Counted from the first letter of the stretch, positions 7,117 through 15,143 are shown. The stretch is 20,469 nucleotides of DNA from a bacterium (GCA_024231375.1 JAAEQP010000817.1:1-20469), one strand, 5' to 3'. Notes: generated from the sequence alone by a model not told the origin. Numbers and translations are program-made.

Positions 7117-8511
7117 CTACGGCTCTTCGTACACGACCTTGATGGCGCTGGCAACATCTTTCAGGGTGGCAACAACCGGTTCGATGGTTCGTCCGGTCGC
7201 ACGCTCCACGTCTTCGATGGCGATCAGGTTCAGGGGATCGACCATCGCCAACGTGACGCTGTCGTCGGACGCGGCAATGGGGATGCAGGAGTGGTTCTGG
7301 GCGATTCGGCCGCTGACGAGGAAAGCGGCTTCCCGGTCGATGGCCTGCGGGTCGAGGCGCACGAACTCAACGCCCTGCTGCGCGGCGAGCGCCTGGGCCA
7401 CAACCTCCGGTTCGACCAGGCCCTGCTCTACGAGAATCTCGCCAAGCGATATGTTGCGTGCCTCCCGCTGTTGTTGCGACGCCAGGTCGAGTTGATCCGC
7501 GGAGATCGCGCCCCGTTCCAGCAGAATATCGCCGAGGGAGGGTCCGTGTGGTTCGCGCTTGGGCTTGGGTGGGGCCTCCTCCCCGGTTTCGTCGGGTTGG
7601 AGTTCGGGGAGTTCCACGTCGGGGGCCTCGGTCTCGTCATCCGCATCAAGGTTGAGCGTGGACATGATGACGGTTTCGTCACCTGAAGGCGACTCGGCGC
7701 TCTCGGGGGCTTCGGTGGCACTGTCGGCATTGCCGGTACGAAGGGAAGCCAACTCGGCGTTCGCGTTCTCCAGGTCTTGGAGGGCCTCGGCAAGTTGCTG
7801 GGCGATGACGGCCTTGGTGCCTTTGGCGATCTCCCGTTCGTACTTGCTCTCAAGCTCCGCGAGTCGGGCGCGTTCGGTGTCCAGTTCGGACTGAAGCGCC
7901 TCGGATTGCGAGGCGAGCGGCTTCAACGTATCGAGTTCGCCAAGGACCACGGCCATGCGGGCCTGGGCGGTTGCGTGCTCGGCGGTCAGGGCCTGTTCCT
8001 TCGCCGCGGCGTCATCGAGACGGGCCCGCAGATCGCGTTCGGCGTTCTCGAGTTCTTCCACTCTCTTGCCGACGGCATGCTGGTCGGTTTCCTGCTCCTT
8101 AAGCTGCGTCTCCAGGTCGGCGATGCGGCGCCTGGCGGCCTGGTCGGCGTCGGTCTGCTCGGCGCGGGTCTTCTCCATCTGGGCTAGACGTTCTTTGGCC
8201 GTCTGAGCGTCTTCCTCGTGTTGCCGCACCAGGGCCTGAAGCTGGGCGATCTCATCCTGTTCCTTCCCGGCGTGGGTCTGGTGTTCTTCCAGCGCGGTCG
8301 CCAACGACGCCGTTTCATGGCGCAAGGCGTCATACTGGCCAGCCTGAGCCCTCCGTTGTTCGCTTAGGAAATCGGAGATGTCGTTCAGCGTTGAACGGAG
8401 TTTGTCCATCCGCTCGGCCAGTCCCTCTTGCACGTTCTGGGATTGGGTTTCCGATGCGATAATGGCGGCCTCGATGTTCTGGCACGTGTCGTCCATCTGT
8501 GCGTCGCTCAT
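7117..8511 (-). CDS. Cytoplasmic coiled-coil protein with C-terminal MshEN (GspE-N) domain, no ATPase
   Basis: The start is ATG at 8511 (minus), chosen for its SD GAGGAG (8518-8523, 6-base spacing); the frame is open 36 codons further but without such support. The product is 464 aa. Residues about 20-258 are charged, Gln/Glu/Ala/Leu-rich coiled coil. Residues 261-318 are an acidic, Pro-containing linker. Residues 324-462 match the N-terminal domain of type II secretion/type IV pilus ATPases. Two motif halves SLGDILLERGAIS (325-337) and SLGEILVEQGLVE (355-367) are separated by a few residues, followed by the alpha-beta part with AMVDPLNLIAIEDV (422-435). MshEN domains can bind c-di-GMP. No Walker motifs follow, so this is not a secretion ATPase. 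No TM segment. It lies 122 bp downstream of the rod-LRR gene on the same strand. Confidence 0.85.
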   Translation of the reverse strand: MSDAQMDDTCQNIEAAIIASETQSQNVQEGLAERMDKLRSTLNDISDFLSEQRRAQAGQYDALRHETASLATALEEHQTHAGKEQDEIAQLQALVRQHEEDAQTAKERLAQMEKTRAEQTDADQAARRRIADLETQLKEQETDQHAVGKRVEELENAERDLRARLDDAAAKEQALTAEHATAQARMAVVLGELDTLKPLASQSEALQSELDTERARLAELESKYEREIAKGTKAVIAQQLAEALQDLENANAELASLRTGNADSATEAPESAESPSGDETVIMSTLNLDADDETEAPDVELPELQPDETGEEAPPKPKREPHGPSLGDILLERGAISADQLDLASQQQREARNISLGEILVEQGLVEPEVVAQALAAQQGVEFVRLDPQAIDREAAFLVSGRIAQNHSCIPIAASDDSVTLAMVDPLNLIAIEDVERATGRTIEPVVATLKDVASAIKVVYEEP

Positions 8512-8605
8512 GCGTGGCTCCTCGGAACCTGAGGTCCCTTGTCTCTCCCCTACGCTTCGCACGCCCCGAATCCCCCGACTGCCGTGTTCGATTGTAGATG
8601 CCGGA

Positions 8606-8631
8606 CCCGATCCCGTCAAGCGTCGATCGGG
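8606..8631. repeat. 7-bp inverted repeat between the rod-LRR gene and the MshEN gene
   Basis: CCCGATC at 8606-8612 and GATCGGG at 8625-8631 form a 7-bp stem with a 12-base loop, just after the rod gene stop (8634-8636 on the minus strand). There is no T tract on either side, so I do not call it a terminator. It could weaken read-through or stabilise the upstream mRNA. Confidence 0.4.
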
Positions 8632-8633
8632 CG

Positions 8634-11600
8634 CTACTCGTCTTCGATCTTGCAGTCGGTCAACTCGAAGCCCAGCGCGATTAGGCCTTCGGTTGTCACC
8701 TTGGTGCCGGTGATTCGAAGTTCCTTCAACCCCTTCAGGTTTCGGATGTACGCGAGACCCGCGTTGCTGATGGGGGCGTTTATGATGGCGAGTTTCCTAA
8801 GATTCGGGAAGCTTCCCAACACAGAGAGGGCCTCATTGCCGATCTGGACTTTCCACAGTTCCAACTCGACGAGCCCGGTCATGCTGGTAAGGTACAGAGC
8901 GCCGTCGTTCGTCATCGCCACGTCGTACAAGGCCAGGCGTTCGAGGTTCGTCAACCCCCGAAGATGAACGAGTCCCGCATCGGTGACCTTTGGCGCAGTA
9001 AGTTCCAGTGTGGTCAGCCCTGTCAATCTCTTGAGATGAGAGAGGCCGTCGTCCTTCACGTCGCTGCCCAGGATGATCAGAGTATCCAATCCGTCGGGGT
9101 CAAGGCGCCCCAAGGGCGACAGGTCCTGCGTCGCGGCCCGCTCGATGACCTCAAGTTTGGCGATCTTGCCGGCCGGGACGGATACCGTGCCGCGGGCTTT
9201 GCCCAGTTTCGCCCACTTGGCCGCAGGGCTGGCGTCCCAGTTGCGCACGTAGAGTTCGCCCATGGATCGGTCGCGCGGGAAGAACAGGCGCCGCGCTTCC
9301 GGCCTCGTCTTCACGGGAAGCTCTTGCGTGGCGACGGCGGCCCCCGCGGGTTCGGGCACGATGGAGCATCGGGGCAAGCCTTTGAGCAGCAGGTCGGCCG
9401 TGATGGCGTTCATGGTGACGCCTTCCAGCCGCAGTTCGCCCAACCCCTTCAGCGCGACAATCTGCTTTGCCTGCGCTTCGGCCATATCGGTCGGCGGAAA
9501 TTCCAGCGAATGGAGGTCCGACGTGCCCAGACTCGCCAAGAATGACAGGTCCGCCAACGTCTCGGGCGACAGGACAAGGCGCAGCAGCCTCCCTTGGGGA
9601 CGTGCAACCTCGCCTTGCGCGGGCCCCACCTGCTCCCAGGGTGCGTCGGGTGCACCGGCAGCCCGGGCAAAGAGCGTCCCCACAGCTCGATCCGCCGGGA
9701 ACACGACGGGAGGCGGCGCGGGCGGGGTCACCTGTGTATCCGGGCCACCGTTGATCGCGCCAAGCAACACGTCGACTGGAATGAGGCCGAAGTAGAACGC
9801 AGCGCCGAGACCGGCCACGACAAGGGCCACGGCAGCAATAGCGAGGATGCCGCGTCCGCCTTTGGATGACGTGGGGGCAACATACACGCCTTGCTTGGCC
9901 AAGACGCGATCCCGTTTGCTGAGCGCGTCTTTCAGGGAAGCGACTTCGGACTCGGCCTTCGCGAGTTCCTCACTCTTCTCCTGCTGGGCGGCACGCATGG
10001 TCTCAAGCTCACCTGCCAGCTCTTCCTCGGAATCCGAGGCCTGATTCGCTTTGGCCTGAATGGCCTCAAGTTCCTCGCGGAGGGCGGAGACCTCGTGCTC
10101 GCGCTTGGCCGTGTCCTCGGCGGCGCTCGATGCGGCCTGCTCGCGGTCCGTCAGGGACTGCTTGAGGGCCTCGAGTTCCGCGCGGGCCGTATCGAGTTCT
10201 TCCGCCTTGGCCGCTTCGTTGGCGCGCAGCTGCTCGACTTCGGCCGCAAGCGCGTGCTCCGAACTCGACGCTTCATTGGCTTTGGTCTGGATCGATTCCA
10301 ACTCGGTGCGAAGCGCGGCCATTTCCTGCTCGGATTTCTCACCGAGTTGGGCCGCTTCGGAAGCGGCCTGCTCATGTTCGACCAGCGAAGCCTTGAGGGT
10401 GACCAGTTCGGCGCGGGCGGTGTCGAGTTCTTCCGTTTTGGCGGCTTCGTTCGCACGAAGCTGTTCGACTTCGGCGGAGAGCGCCTGTTCGGAACTGGAC
10501 GCGTACTCGGCCTTGGTTTGCAGGGACTCAAGCTCCCCGCGAAGGTTGGTGATTTGCGATTCGTGTTGGGCGCGCTCTTCTGCGGCGGAAGACGCCGCCT
10601 GCTCGCCCTGGGCCAGAGATGCCTTCAACGCGTCGAGTTCGCTCCGTGCCGCATCGAGGGCCTCGGATTTTGCGGCCTCGTTCGCGCGAAGTTGGGTGAC
10701 CTCGGCGGCCAACGCCTGCTCCGACGCGGAAGTCTGGTCCGCCTTGGACTGGATCGCGTTCAGTTCGTTCCTGAGAGCACCGACTTCCTGCTCGTGTTTG
10801 GCGCTGTCTTCGACCGCGGTGGACGCGGCCTGCTCACGTTCCGTAAGGGAAGCCTTCAGCGCTTCGAGTTCGGTGCGCGCGGCCTCCAGGGATTCGGACT
10901 TGGCCGCCTCGTTGGCGCGGAGCTGTTCCACCTCCGCCGCCAAAGACTCTTCGGAACTGGAGGCCTTCGTCGCCTTGGCCTGGATGGACGCCAGTTCGCT
11001 TCGAAGGGTGGCCATTTCCTGCTGATGCTTGGCGCTCGCCTCCACGGCGGCCGCGGCCGCTTCCTCGCGATCCTGAAGCGATGCGCGGAGTCCCTCCAAT
11101 TCGGATCGGGCCGTTTCGAGAACATCCGACTTGGCCGCTTCGTTGGCGCGGAGTTGGGTCACCTCGACAGCAAGGGCCTCCTCCGACGCAGAAGCGTCGT
11201 TGGCCTGGGCCCGAATGACGTCGAGTTCTTCCTGGAGGGTGGTGATCTCACCTTCGCGCTCGGCGCTGCCTTCACGGGCTTCGGCGATGGCACGTTCGCG
11301 CCGCTCGAGCTGGTCGCGGAGGCCCGTCAACGCCTGGCGGGCACGCTCAAGGGCCTGAGTCTTGGCGCCCTCTTTCGTGCGCAGGTCCTCCACCTCGTCC
11401 GCAAGGACGCGTTCCGATGTGGAAGCCTCCTCCGCGGCGGAACGGATGCCCTGAAGCTCCTGCTCGAGGGCGATCACGGCCTGTTCGCGCTCGGCGGCGC
11501 GCGTCTCGGCTTCGGCGAACGCCGTCTCGCGTTCGGAAAGCGACTGGCGGAGGGTATCGAGTTCCTTGCGGGCGTCTTCCAAGGCCTGAGACCGGCTGGT

Positions 11601-13010
11601 CTCGGCGGTGCGCAACTGGGCGAGTTCGTCGGCCAGAGCCTTCTCGGAGGAAGATGCGCGGGAGGCCTGCTCCTGAAGCCCTTCAAGCTCTTTGCGCAGT
11701 TCGGCAACGACGCGCTCTGTCTCGGCGCCCCGCTCTTCGGCGGCGGTGATCGCCTTCTCCCGCTCGCTCAACTGCCCGCGCAACAACTCCAGTTCGGAAC
11801 GGGCCTGATCGAGGGTCTGTGCCTTCTCGGATTCGTTGGCCCGCAGCCGTTCCACCTCGGCCGCCAGGGACTGCTCGGAACCGGACGCCTGCTCGGCCTT
11901 GGCCTCAAGCGACTCCAGTTCGCGGCGCAATTCGGCGACGGTTTGCTCGGTTTCGGCGCTTCGCTGCTCAGCGACGGCGATGGCGGTTTCGCGTTCATTC
12001 AACTCACCACGAAGCGACTCAAGCTCGGATCGAGCCTGATCCAGTGACTGCGCTTTCTCGGATTCGTTGGCACGGAGCCGCTCCACTTCCTCGGACAGGG
12101 CCTGTTCGGAGGTGGAGGCCTGATCGGCCTTGGATTGCAGGGACTGGAGTTCGCCACGCAACTCGGCCACGGCGCGTTCGCTCGCGGCATTGCGCTCCTC
12201 GGCATCGGCGATGGCCTGTTCGCGGTCGGAGAGTTCGGTCTTCAGCGACTGCAGTTCGGCGCGGGCCGCATCGAGGGCTTCGCTGCGGGCGCCCTCATTG
12301 GCGCGAAGGCGCTCCACCTCCTCGGATAGGGCCTGCTCGGACGTGGAAGCTTGCTTGGCCTCGGATTCGAGTGACTCAAGCTCTTGGCGCAGCTTGGCCA
12401 TGGCCTGTTCACTCTCGGCACTTCGCTGCTCGGCCTCAGCCACGGCCTGTTCTCGCTCGTCCAATGTGCCGCGGAGCTGCTCAAGCTCAGCTCGCGCTCC
12501 GGCGAGGGCCTCGGATTTCTCCTCCTCGTGGACGCGGAATTGCTCGACTTGCTCTTCCAACCGCTTCTCGGCCGTTGTGGCCGCCTCAGCCTCCTGCTGC
12601 GCAGTCTGCAACTGGGCTTCCAGATCGGAAATCTGCTCTTGCAGTTGGGTTCTCTCAGCGGCATCCTGCTGGATCGCTTCAAGCCGGGAACCGATTTCGG
12701 CCGCGGCATTCTCTTGCGTGGTGAGGAGGTCTGTGAAAGCAGCGGATTCCGTTTCCGAAAGGAGAGAGCTAAGGCTCTCCAGGTCGGTGCGCGCGTCCGT
12801 GAGCCGCTGTGTGAGACGTTCATGGGACCGCGCGGCATCCTCCACCAAGCCCAGAGCCGCCAGTGATCGCGAGCGAATGAGTAGTACTTGGGCGCTGTTG
12901 GGCAGGATGTCGTCGAGTTCTTCAAGCAGACCGAGGGCGCCGACATGGTCGCCGACGTTGCCAAGATCGACCGCTCGCAGGTATTTCTCGTCAGCCTGGG
13001 TCGGAATCAT
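8634..13010 (-). CDS. Giant membrane-anchored coiled-coil rod with 77-aa repeats and extracytoplasmic LRR domain
   Basis: The product is 1458 aa from ATG at 13010. Residues about 1-65 are helical and TPR-like (GDHVGALGLLEEL, then a second helical hairpin). Residues 80-143 begin the coiled coil. Residues 144-990 are eleven tandem 77-residue repeats, plus a 51-residue partial copy at 991-1041. A basic stretch precedes one TM helix at about 1055-1077. A Pro-rich linker follows at about 1095-1103. C-terminal to it are a duplicated module (1104-1147 and 1244-1289) and about six leucine-rich repeats (about 1300-1455) of the V-T-D-A-G-L type. The positive-inside rule predicts rod in the cytoplasm and LRRs outside the inner membrane. 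No enzymatic motif was seen. A candidate promoter lies at 13086-13115. I do not recognise a named family; a scaffold, polarity or envelope-organising role is inference. Confidence 0.9.
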   Translation of the reverse strand: MIPTQADEKYLRAVDLGNVGDHVGALGLLEELDDILPNSAQVLLIRSRSLAALGLVEDAARSHERLTQRLTDARTDLESLSSLLSETESAAFTDLLTTQENAAAEIGSRLEAIQQDAAERTQLQEQISDLEAQLQTAQQEAEAATTAEKRLEEQVEQFRVHEEEKSEALAGARAELEQLRGTLDEREQAVAEAEQRSAESEQAMAKLRQELESLESEAKQASTSEQALSEEVERLRANEGARSEALDAARAELQSLKTELSDREQAIADAEERNAASERAVAELRGELQSLQSKADQASTSEQALSEEVERLRANESEKAQSLDQARSELESLRGELNERETAIAVAEQRSAETEQTVAELRRELESLEAKAEQASGSEQSLAAEVERLRANESEKAQTLDQARSELELLRGQLSEREKAITAAEERGAETERVVAELRKELEGLQEQASRASSSEKALADELAQLRTAETSRSQALEDARKELDTLRQSLSERETAFAEAETRAAEREQAVIALEQELQGIRSAAEEASTSERVLADEVEDLRTKEGAKTQALERARQALTGLRDQLERRERAIAEAREGSAEREGEITTLQEELDVIRAQANDASASEEALAVEVTQLRANEAAKSDVLETARSELEGLRASLQDREEAAAAAVEASAKHQQEMATLRSELASIQAKATKASSSEESLAAEVEQLRANEAAKSESLEAARTELEALKASLTEREQAASTAVEDSAKHEQEVGALRNELNAIQSKADQTSASEQALAAEVTQLRANEAAKSEALDAARSELDALKASLAQGEQAASSAAEERAQHESQITNLRGELESLQTKAEYASSSEQALSAEVEQLRANEAAKTEELDTARAELVTLKASLVEHEQAASEAAQLGEKSEQEMAALRTELESIQTKANEASSSEHALAAEVEQLRANEAAKAEELDTARAELEALKQSLTDREQAASSAAEDTAKREHEVSALREELEAIQAKANQASDSEEELAGELETMRAAQQEKSEELAKAESEVASLKDALSKRDRVLAKQGVYVAPTSSKGGRGILAIAAVALVVAGLGAAFYFGLIPVDVLLGAINGGPDTQVTPPAPPPVVFPADRAVGTLFARAAGAPDAPWEQVGPAQGEVARPQGRLLRLVLSPETLADLSFLASLGTSDLHSLEFPPTDMAEAQAKQIVALKGLGELRLEGVTMNAITADLLLKGLPRCSIVPEPAGAAVATQELPVKTRPEARRLFFPRDRSMGELYVRNWDASPAAKWAKLGKARGTVSVPAGKIAKLEVIERAATQDLSPLGRLDPDGLDTLIILGSDVKDDGLSHLKRLTGLTTLELTAPKVTDAGLVHLRGLTNLERLALYDVAMTNDGALYLTSMTGLVELELWKVQIGNEALSVLGSFPNLRKLAIINAPISNAGLAYIRNLKGLKELRITGTKVTTEGLIALGFELTDCKIEDE
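9888..12581 (-). repeat. Coding tandem repeat, 231-bp (77-codon) period, 11 full copies plus one partial
   Basis: Counting the translated product gives copy boundaries at residues 144, 221, 298, 375, 452, 529, 606, 683, 760, 837 and 914; the last full copy ends at 990 and the partial copy runs 991-1041. Copies begin A-S/T-x-S-E and carry a block like L-R-A-N-E near residues 15-19. No full copy has an insertion or deletion. Copies 2-4 share an NES-EKAQ or similar version, copies 7-11 share an NEAAK version, and copies 5-6 are the most diverged internal ones, which suggests block-wise expansion. Confidence 0.93.
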
Positions 13011-13085
13011 CTAGGTTTCCCGTCTCAGCCGAGACCTTCGAGAGCCCCGGGTTGACGTTCGGTTCCGATCACACGTCCAGTCCTT

Positions 13086-13115
13086 ATTGTAGTGCCCTCA
13101 AGGCCTTATAGGCAA
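13086..13115 (-). promoter_or_regulatory. Candidate sigma-70-type promoter for the rod-LRR gene
   Basis: On the minus strand, TTGCCT (plus-strand 13110-13115) and TACAAT (13086-13091) are separated by 18 bases. The -10 matches five of six consensus positions and the -35 four of six. The predicted transcript would have a leader of about 70 bases before ATG 13010. It sits in the longest intergenic gap in the window, after lolD. Confidence 0.42.
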
Positions 13116-13134
13116 CCGGTTCGTGCATTCCGGC

Positions 13135-13171
13135 AAAAACCGCAGCTTACTCAGAGTTCGCAGGCCTGCGA
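13135..13171 (-). terminator. Weak candidate terminator downstream of lolD
   Basis: On the minus strand, CGCAG (13170-13166) can pair with CTGCG (13145-13141) around a 20-base loop, followed by G and five T (13139-13135). The stem is short. The same stretch contains a perfect 14-base palindrome TCGCAGGCCTGCGA (13158-13171). Position between lolD and the next promoter candidate supports a boundary, but the structure alone is weak. Confidence 0.3.
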
Positions 13172-13204
13172 TGGAGGGGGCTAGGTATCGAGGAATGATT
13201 CGCG

Positions 13205-13885
13205 CTATTTCCTGGTCTGCGCCTTGCCTTCGTGGAGGTGAACCCAACTGTCGGCACGCTCGGCAAGAGCCTCGTCGTGGGTGACGAGAACGAGTGTCAC
13301 GCCCTCGGAACGATTCAGTTCGAAGAGCAATTCGGTGATTTCCTGGCCCGTGTTCTCGTCGAGGTTTCCGGTGGGTTCGTCGGCGAGAACGACACTGGGT
13401 TCGTTGTACAAAGCGCGCGCGATGGCCACGCGCTGCTGTTCGCCCCCGCTGAGCATGCCGGGCTTGTGGGTCATGCGCTCGGCGAGTCCGACCTTCGTGA
13501 GGAGTTCTTCGGCACGCGGTGCGCAGACGGCTCTGCGCAGGCCCCGGCAGAGCGCGGGCATCATGACATTCTCAAAGGCCGTGAATTCGGGGAGGAGATG
13601 ATAGAACTGGAACACGAATCCGATGTCGTTGTTTCGGATTCGGTTCATGGCGGCGCGTCCCATCTTGAGAAGGGGTTTGCCGCGAAACAGCACCTCGCCG
13701 CTGGTGGGCCGGTCAAGGGTGCCGATGATATGGAGCAAGGTGCTCTTCCCGACGCCGGACGGGCCACTGATGGCCAACGCCTTGCCTTCATCAACGGCGA
13801 GATCGAGCCCGCACAGGATACGCAACTCGCGCGTGCCGTCGTGGAAGGTTTTCACCAAATTCCTGCATTCAATGACGTTACTCAT
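13205..13885 (-). CDS. lolD: Lipoprotein-releasing ABC transporter ATP-binding protein LolD
   Basis: ATPase of the LolCDE-type machine that extracts lipoproteins from the inner membrane for delivery to the outer membrane. The 226-aa product starts at ATG 13885, within the end of lolC; a further in-frame start 12 bp upstream (13897) is less likely, because the MSNVIE start fits family N-termini. Walker A is GPSGVGKST (41-49), the Q-loop is Gln93 in FVFQFYHLLPEF, the signature is LSGGEQQ (145-151), Walker B is VVLADEPTGNLD with Glu170, and the switch His is 203. The FQFYHLLPEFTAFENVMMP stretch is typical of the LolD/MacB group. It overlaps the permease gene by 8 bases (ATGAGTAA), implying translational coupling. 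MacB-type or FtsE-type function is less likely given the LolC-like partner. Confidence 0.93.
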   Translation of the reverse strand: MSNVIECRNLVKTFHDGTRELRILCGLDLAVDEGKALAISGPSGVGKSTLLHIIGTLDRPTSGEVLFRGKPLLKMGRAAMNRIRNNDIGFVFQFYHLLPEFTAFENVMMPALCRGLRRAVCAPRAEELLTKVGLAERMTHKPGMLSGGEQQRVAIARALYNEPSVVLADEPTGNLDENTGQEITELLFELNRSEGVTLVLVTHDEALAERADSWVHLHEGKAQTRK

Positions 13886-15143
13886 AGCGCAAAGCATCCA
13901 CGGGGTCGAGGCGCGATGCGCTCCACGCCGGGTAGAGGGTGGACAGGAAGGTCAACACGAATGCGGACAGTGCGATGAGGGCCACGTCGCGGGGGATGAT
14001 GGATACGGGGATGTGGTCAAAGTAGTAGATCACGTTGTTGAACACGTCAAGATTCAGGAGCCGGGCTACGGATCCCGCGATGATGTTCAGGTTGTGGGCG
14101 AAGAGGGTGCCTCCGACGAGGCCGAGGACGGTTCCGCCAAAGCCAATGTAGAGCCCTTCGAGCATGAACACGCGCATGACGCCGCCTGAACTGACGCCAA
14201 TGGTCCGCAGAATACCGATGTCGCGGCGTTTCTCCATGACGATCATGATGAGGGTGCTGGTGATATTGAAGGCGGCCACGAGAACGATGAACATGAGGAT
14301 GATGAACATGGCGACCTTCTCCTGCACAAGCGCCTCGAAGAAAGCCTGCTGACTCTCGTACCAGGTGATGGTCCGGTAGCCGAGATGCTCGCGGATGCGG
14401 TCGCCCACGGTGCGTGCAAGCCATGGGTCGGTCAGCTTCACGTGGATTCCGTCGACACCGCGTTGGCGCTTGATCTTCTCTGCCGTTCCGATGTTCACGT
14501 AGGCGTAGGCGGCGTCGAAATCGGAGAACTGGGCCTGGGAGATCCCGCTGACCGTAAGGATCTTCTGCTGGACGAAGTTGCGGCCGCGGGGGGACGGACT
14601 TTCGTTGGGGGTAATAACGGCCACGTCGTTGTCGATGTAGACGCCGATGTTCTCGGCGAGGATGTAGCCGAGCACGATCTGGTTGTCCTCGGGGAGATCG
14701 CCGTTGCCGAGTTGGCGCCCATTCTCCCGGCTGAGGTTGTCGGCCAACTGGGTCACGCCGGTCTCGCGCTCGATGTCAACGCCGTAGATGAAAGCCGGTT
14801 CGTAGTCCACGGCACGGCCGCCCGAGGCCTTGAGGACCGCCTTGATCTCGATGAAGGGACTCGCCGCGACGATCTCGGGGCACAGGGCTTCCAGTTCTTC
14901 GATGAGTTCGTAGGGATGCTCGATGGGTTCGTTCCAGGATTTCACGATCTGCAGATGGGCGTGGTTGCCGATGATGGTGCCCATGAGCTTCTCGTCGAAG
15001 CCGGACATGACGCTCATGACGACGATGAGGGCCATGATGCCCACAGCAACGCCGGCTATGGAGATGAGCGTGATGAGGCTGATGAAACGGGACTTGCGCT
15101 TCCCGCGCAGGTATCGCGCCGCCACAAACGCCTCGAACCGCAT
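13878..15143 (-). CDS. lolC: Lipoprotein-releasing system permease, LolC/LolE family
   Basis: Inner-membrane permease partner of LolD. The 421-aa product starts at ATG 15143 with SD AGGAGA (15148-15153). TM segments are at about 21-46, 277-302, 326-356 and 385-406, with a large periplasmic MacB-like domain (47-270) between TM1 and TM2. The start (FVAARYLRGKRKSRFIS), the cytoplasmic coupling loop EKRRDIGILRTIG (304-316), and the C-terminal LDPVDALRYE (412-421) are hallmark LolC/E sequences. Only one permease gene is present here, as in many non-gammaproteobacteria where a single LolF-like protein may form a homodimer. Symbol choice between lolC, lolE and lolF is uncertain. Confidence 0.92.
   Translation of the reverse strand: MRFEAFVAARYLRGKRKSRFISLITLISIAGVAVGIMALIVVMSVMSGFDEKLMGTIIGNHAHLQIVKSWNEPIEHPYELIEELEALCPEIVAASPFIEIKAVLKASGGRAVDYEPAFIYGVDIERETGVTQLADNLSRENGRQLGNGDLPEDNQIVLGYILAENIGVYIDNDVAVITPNESPSPRGRNFVQQKILTVSGISQAQFSDFDAAYAYVNIGTAEKIKRQRGVDGIHVKLTDPWLARTVGDRIREHLGYRTITWYESQQAFFEALVQEKVAMFIILMFIVLVAAFNITSTLIMIVMEKRRDIGILRTIGVSSGGVMRVFMLEGLYIGFGGTVLGLVGGTLFAHNLNIIAGSVARLLNLDVFNNVIYYFDHIPVSIIPRDVALIALSAFVLTFLSTLYPAWSASRLDPVDALRYE

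Noticed and set aside
7104..7118. 5-bp inverted repeat AGGGC/GCCCT between the convergent kelch and MshEN genes as a bidirectional terminator
   Set aside because: Stem is short, overlaps the MshEN stop codon, and has no T run on either strand.
8512..8619. 36-codon N-terminal extension of the MshEN protein
   Set aside because: Composition is Gly/Ser/Arg-rich and unlike the following coiled coil; ATG 8511 has a well-placed GAGGAG.
9891..12047. 718-codon open frame on the plus strand, antisense to the rod repeats
   Set aside because: It exists because the repeat units have an exact 231-bp period and high GC, so one stop-free antisense frame repeats. Its translation is a low-complexity Gly/Leu/Arg-rich repeat with no recognisable domain, whereas the minus-strand frame has clear heptads, TM and LRRs.
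9888..12581. CRISPR-like or minisatellite array
   Set aside because: The 231-bp period stays in frame throughout, units are diverged and lack repeat/spacer organisation; it is a coding repeat.
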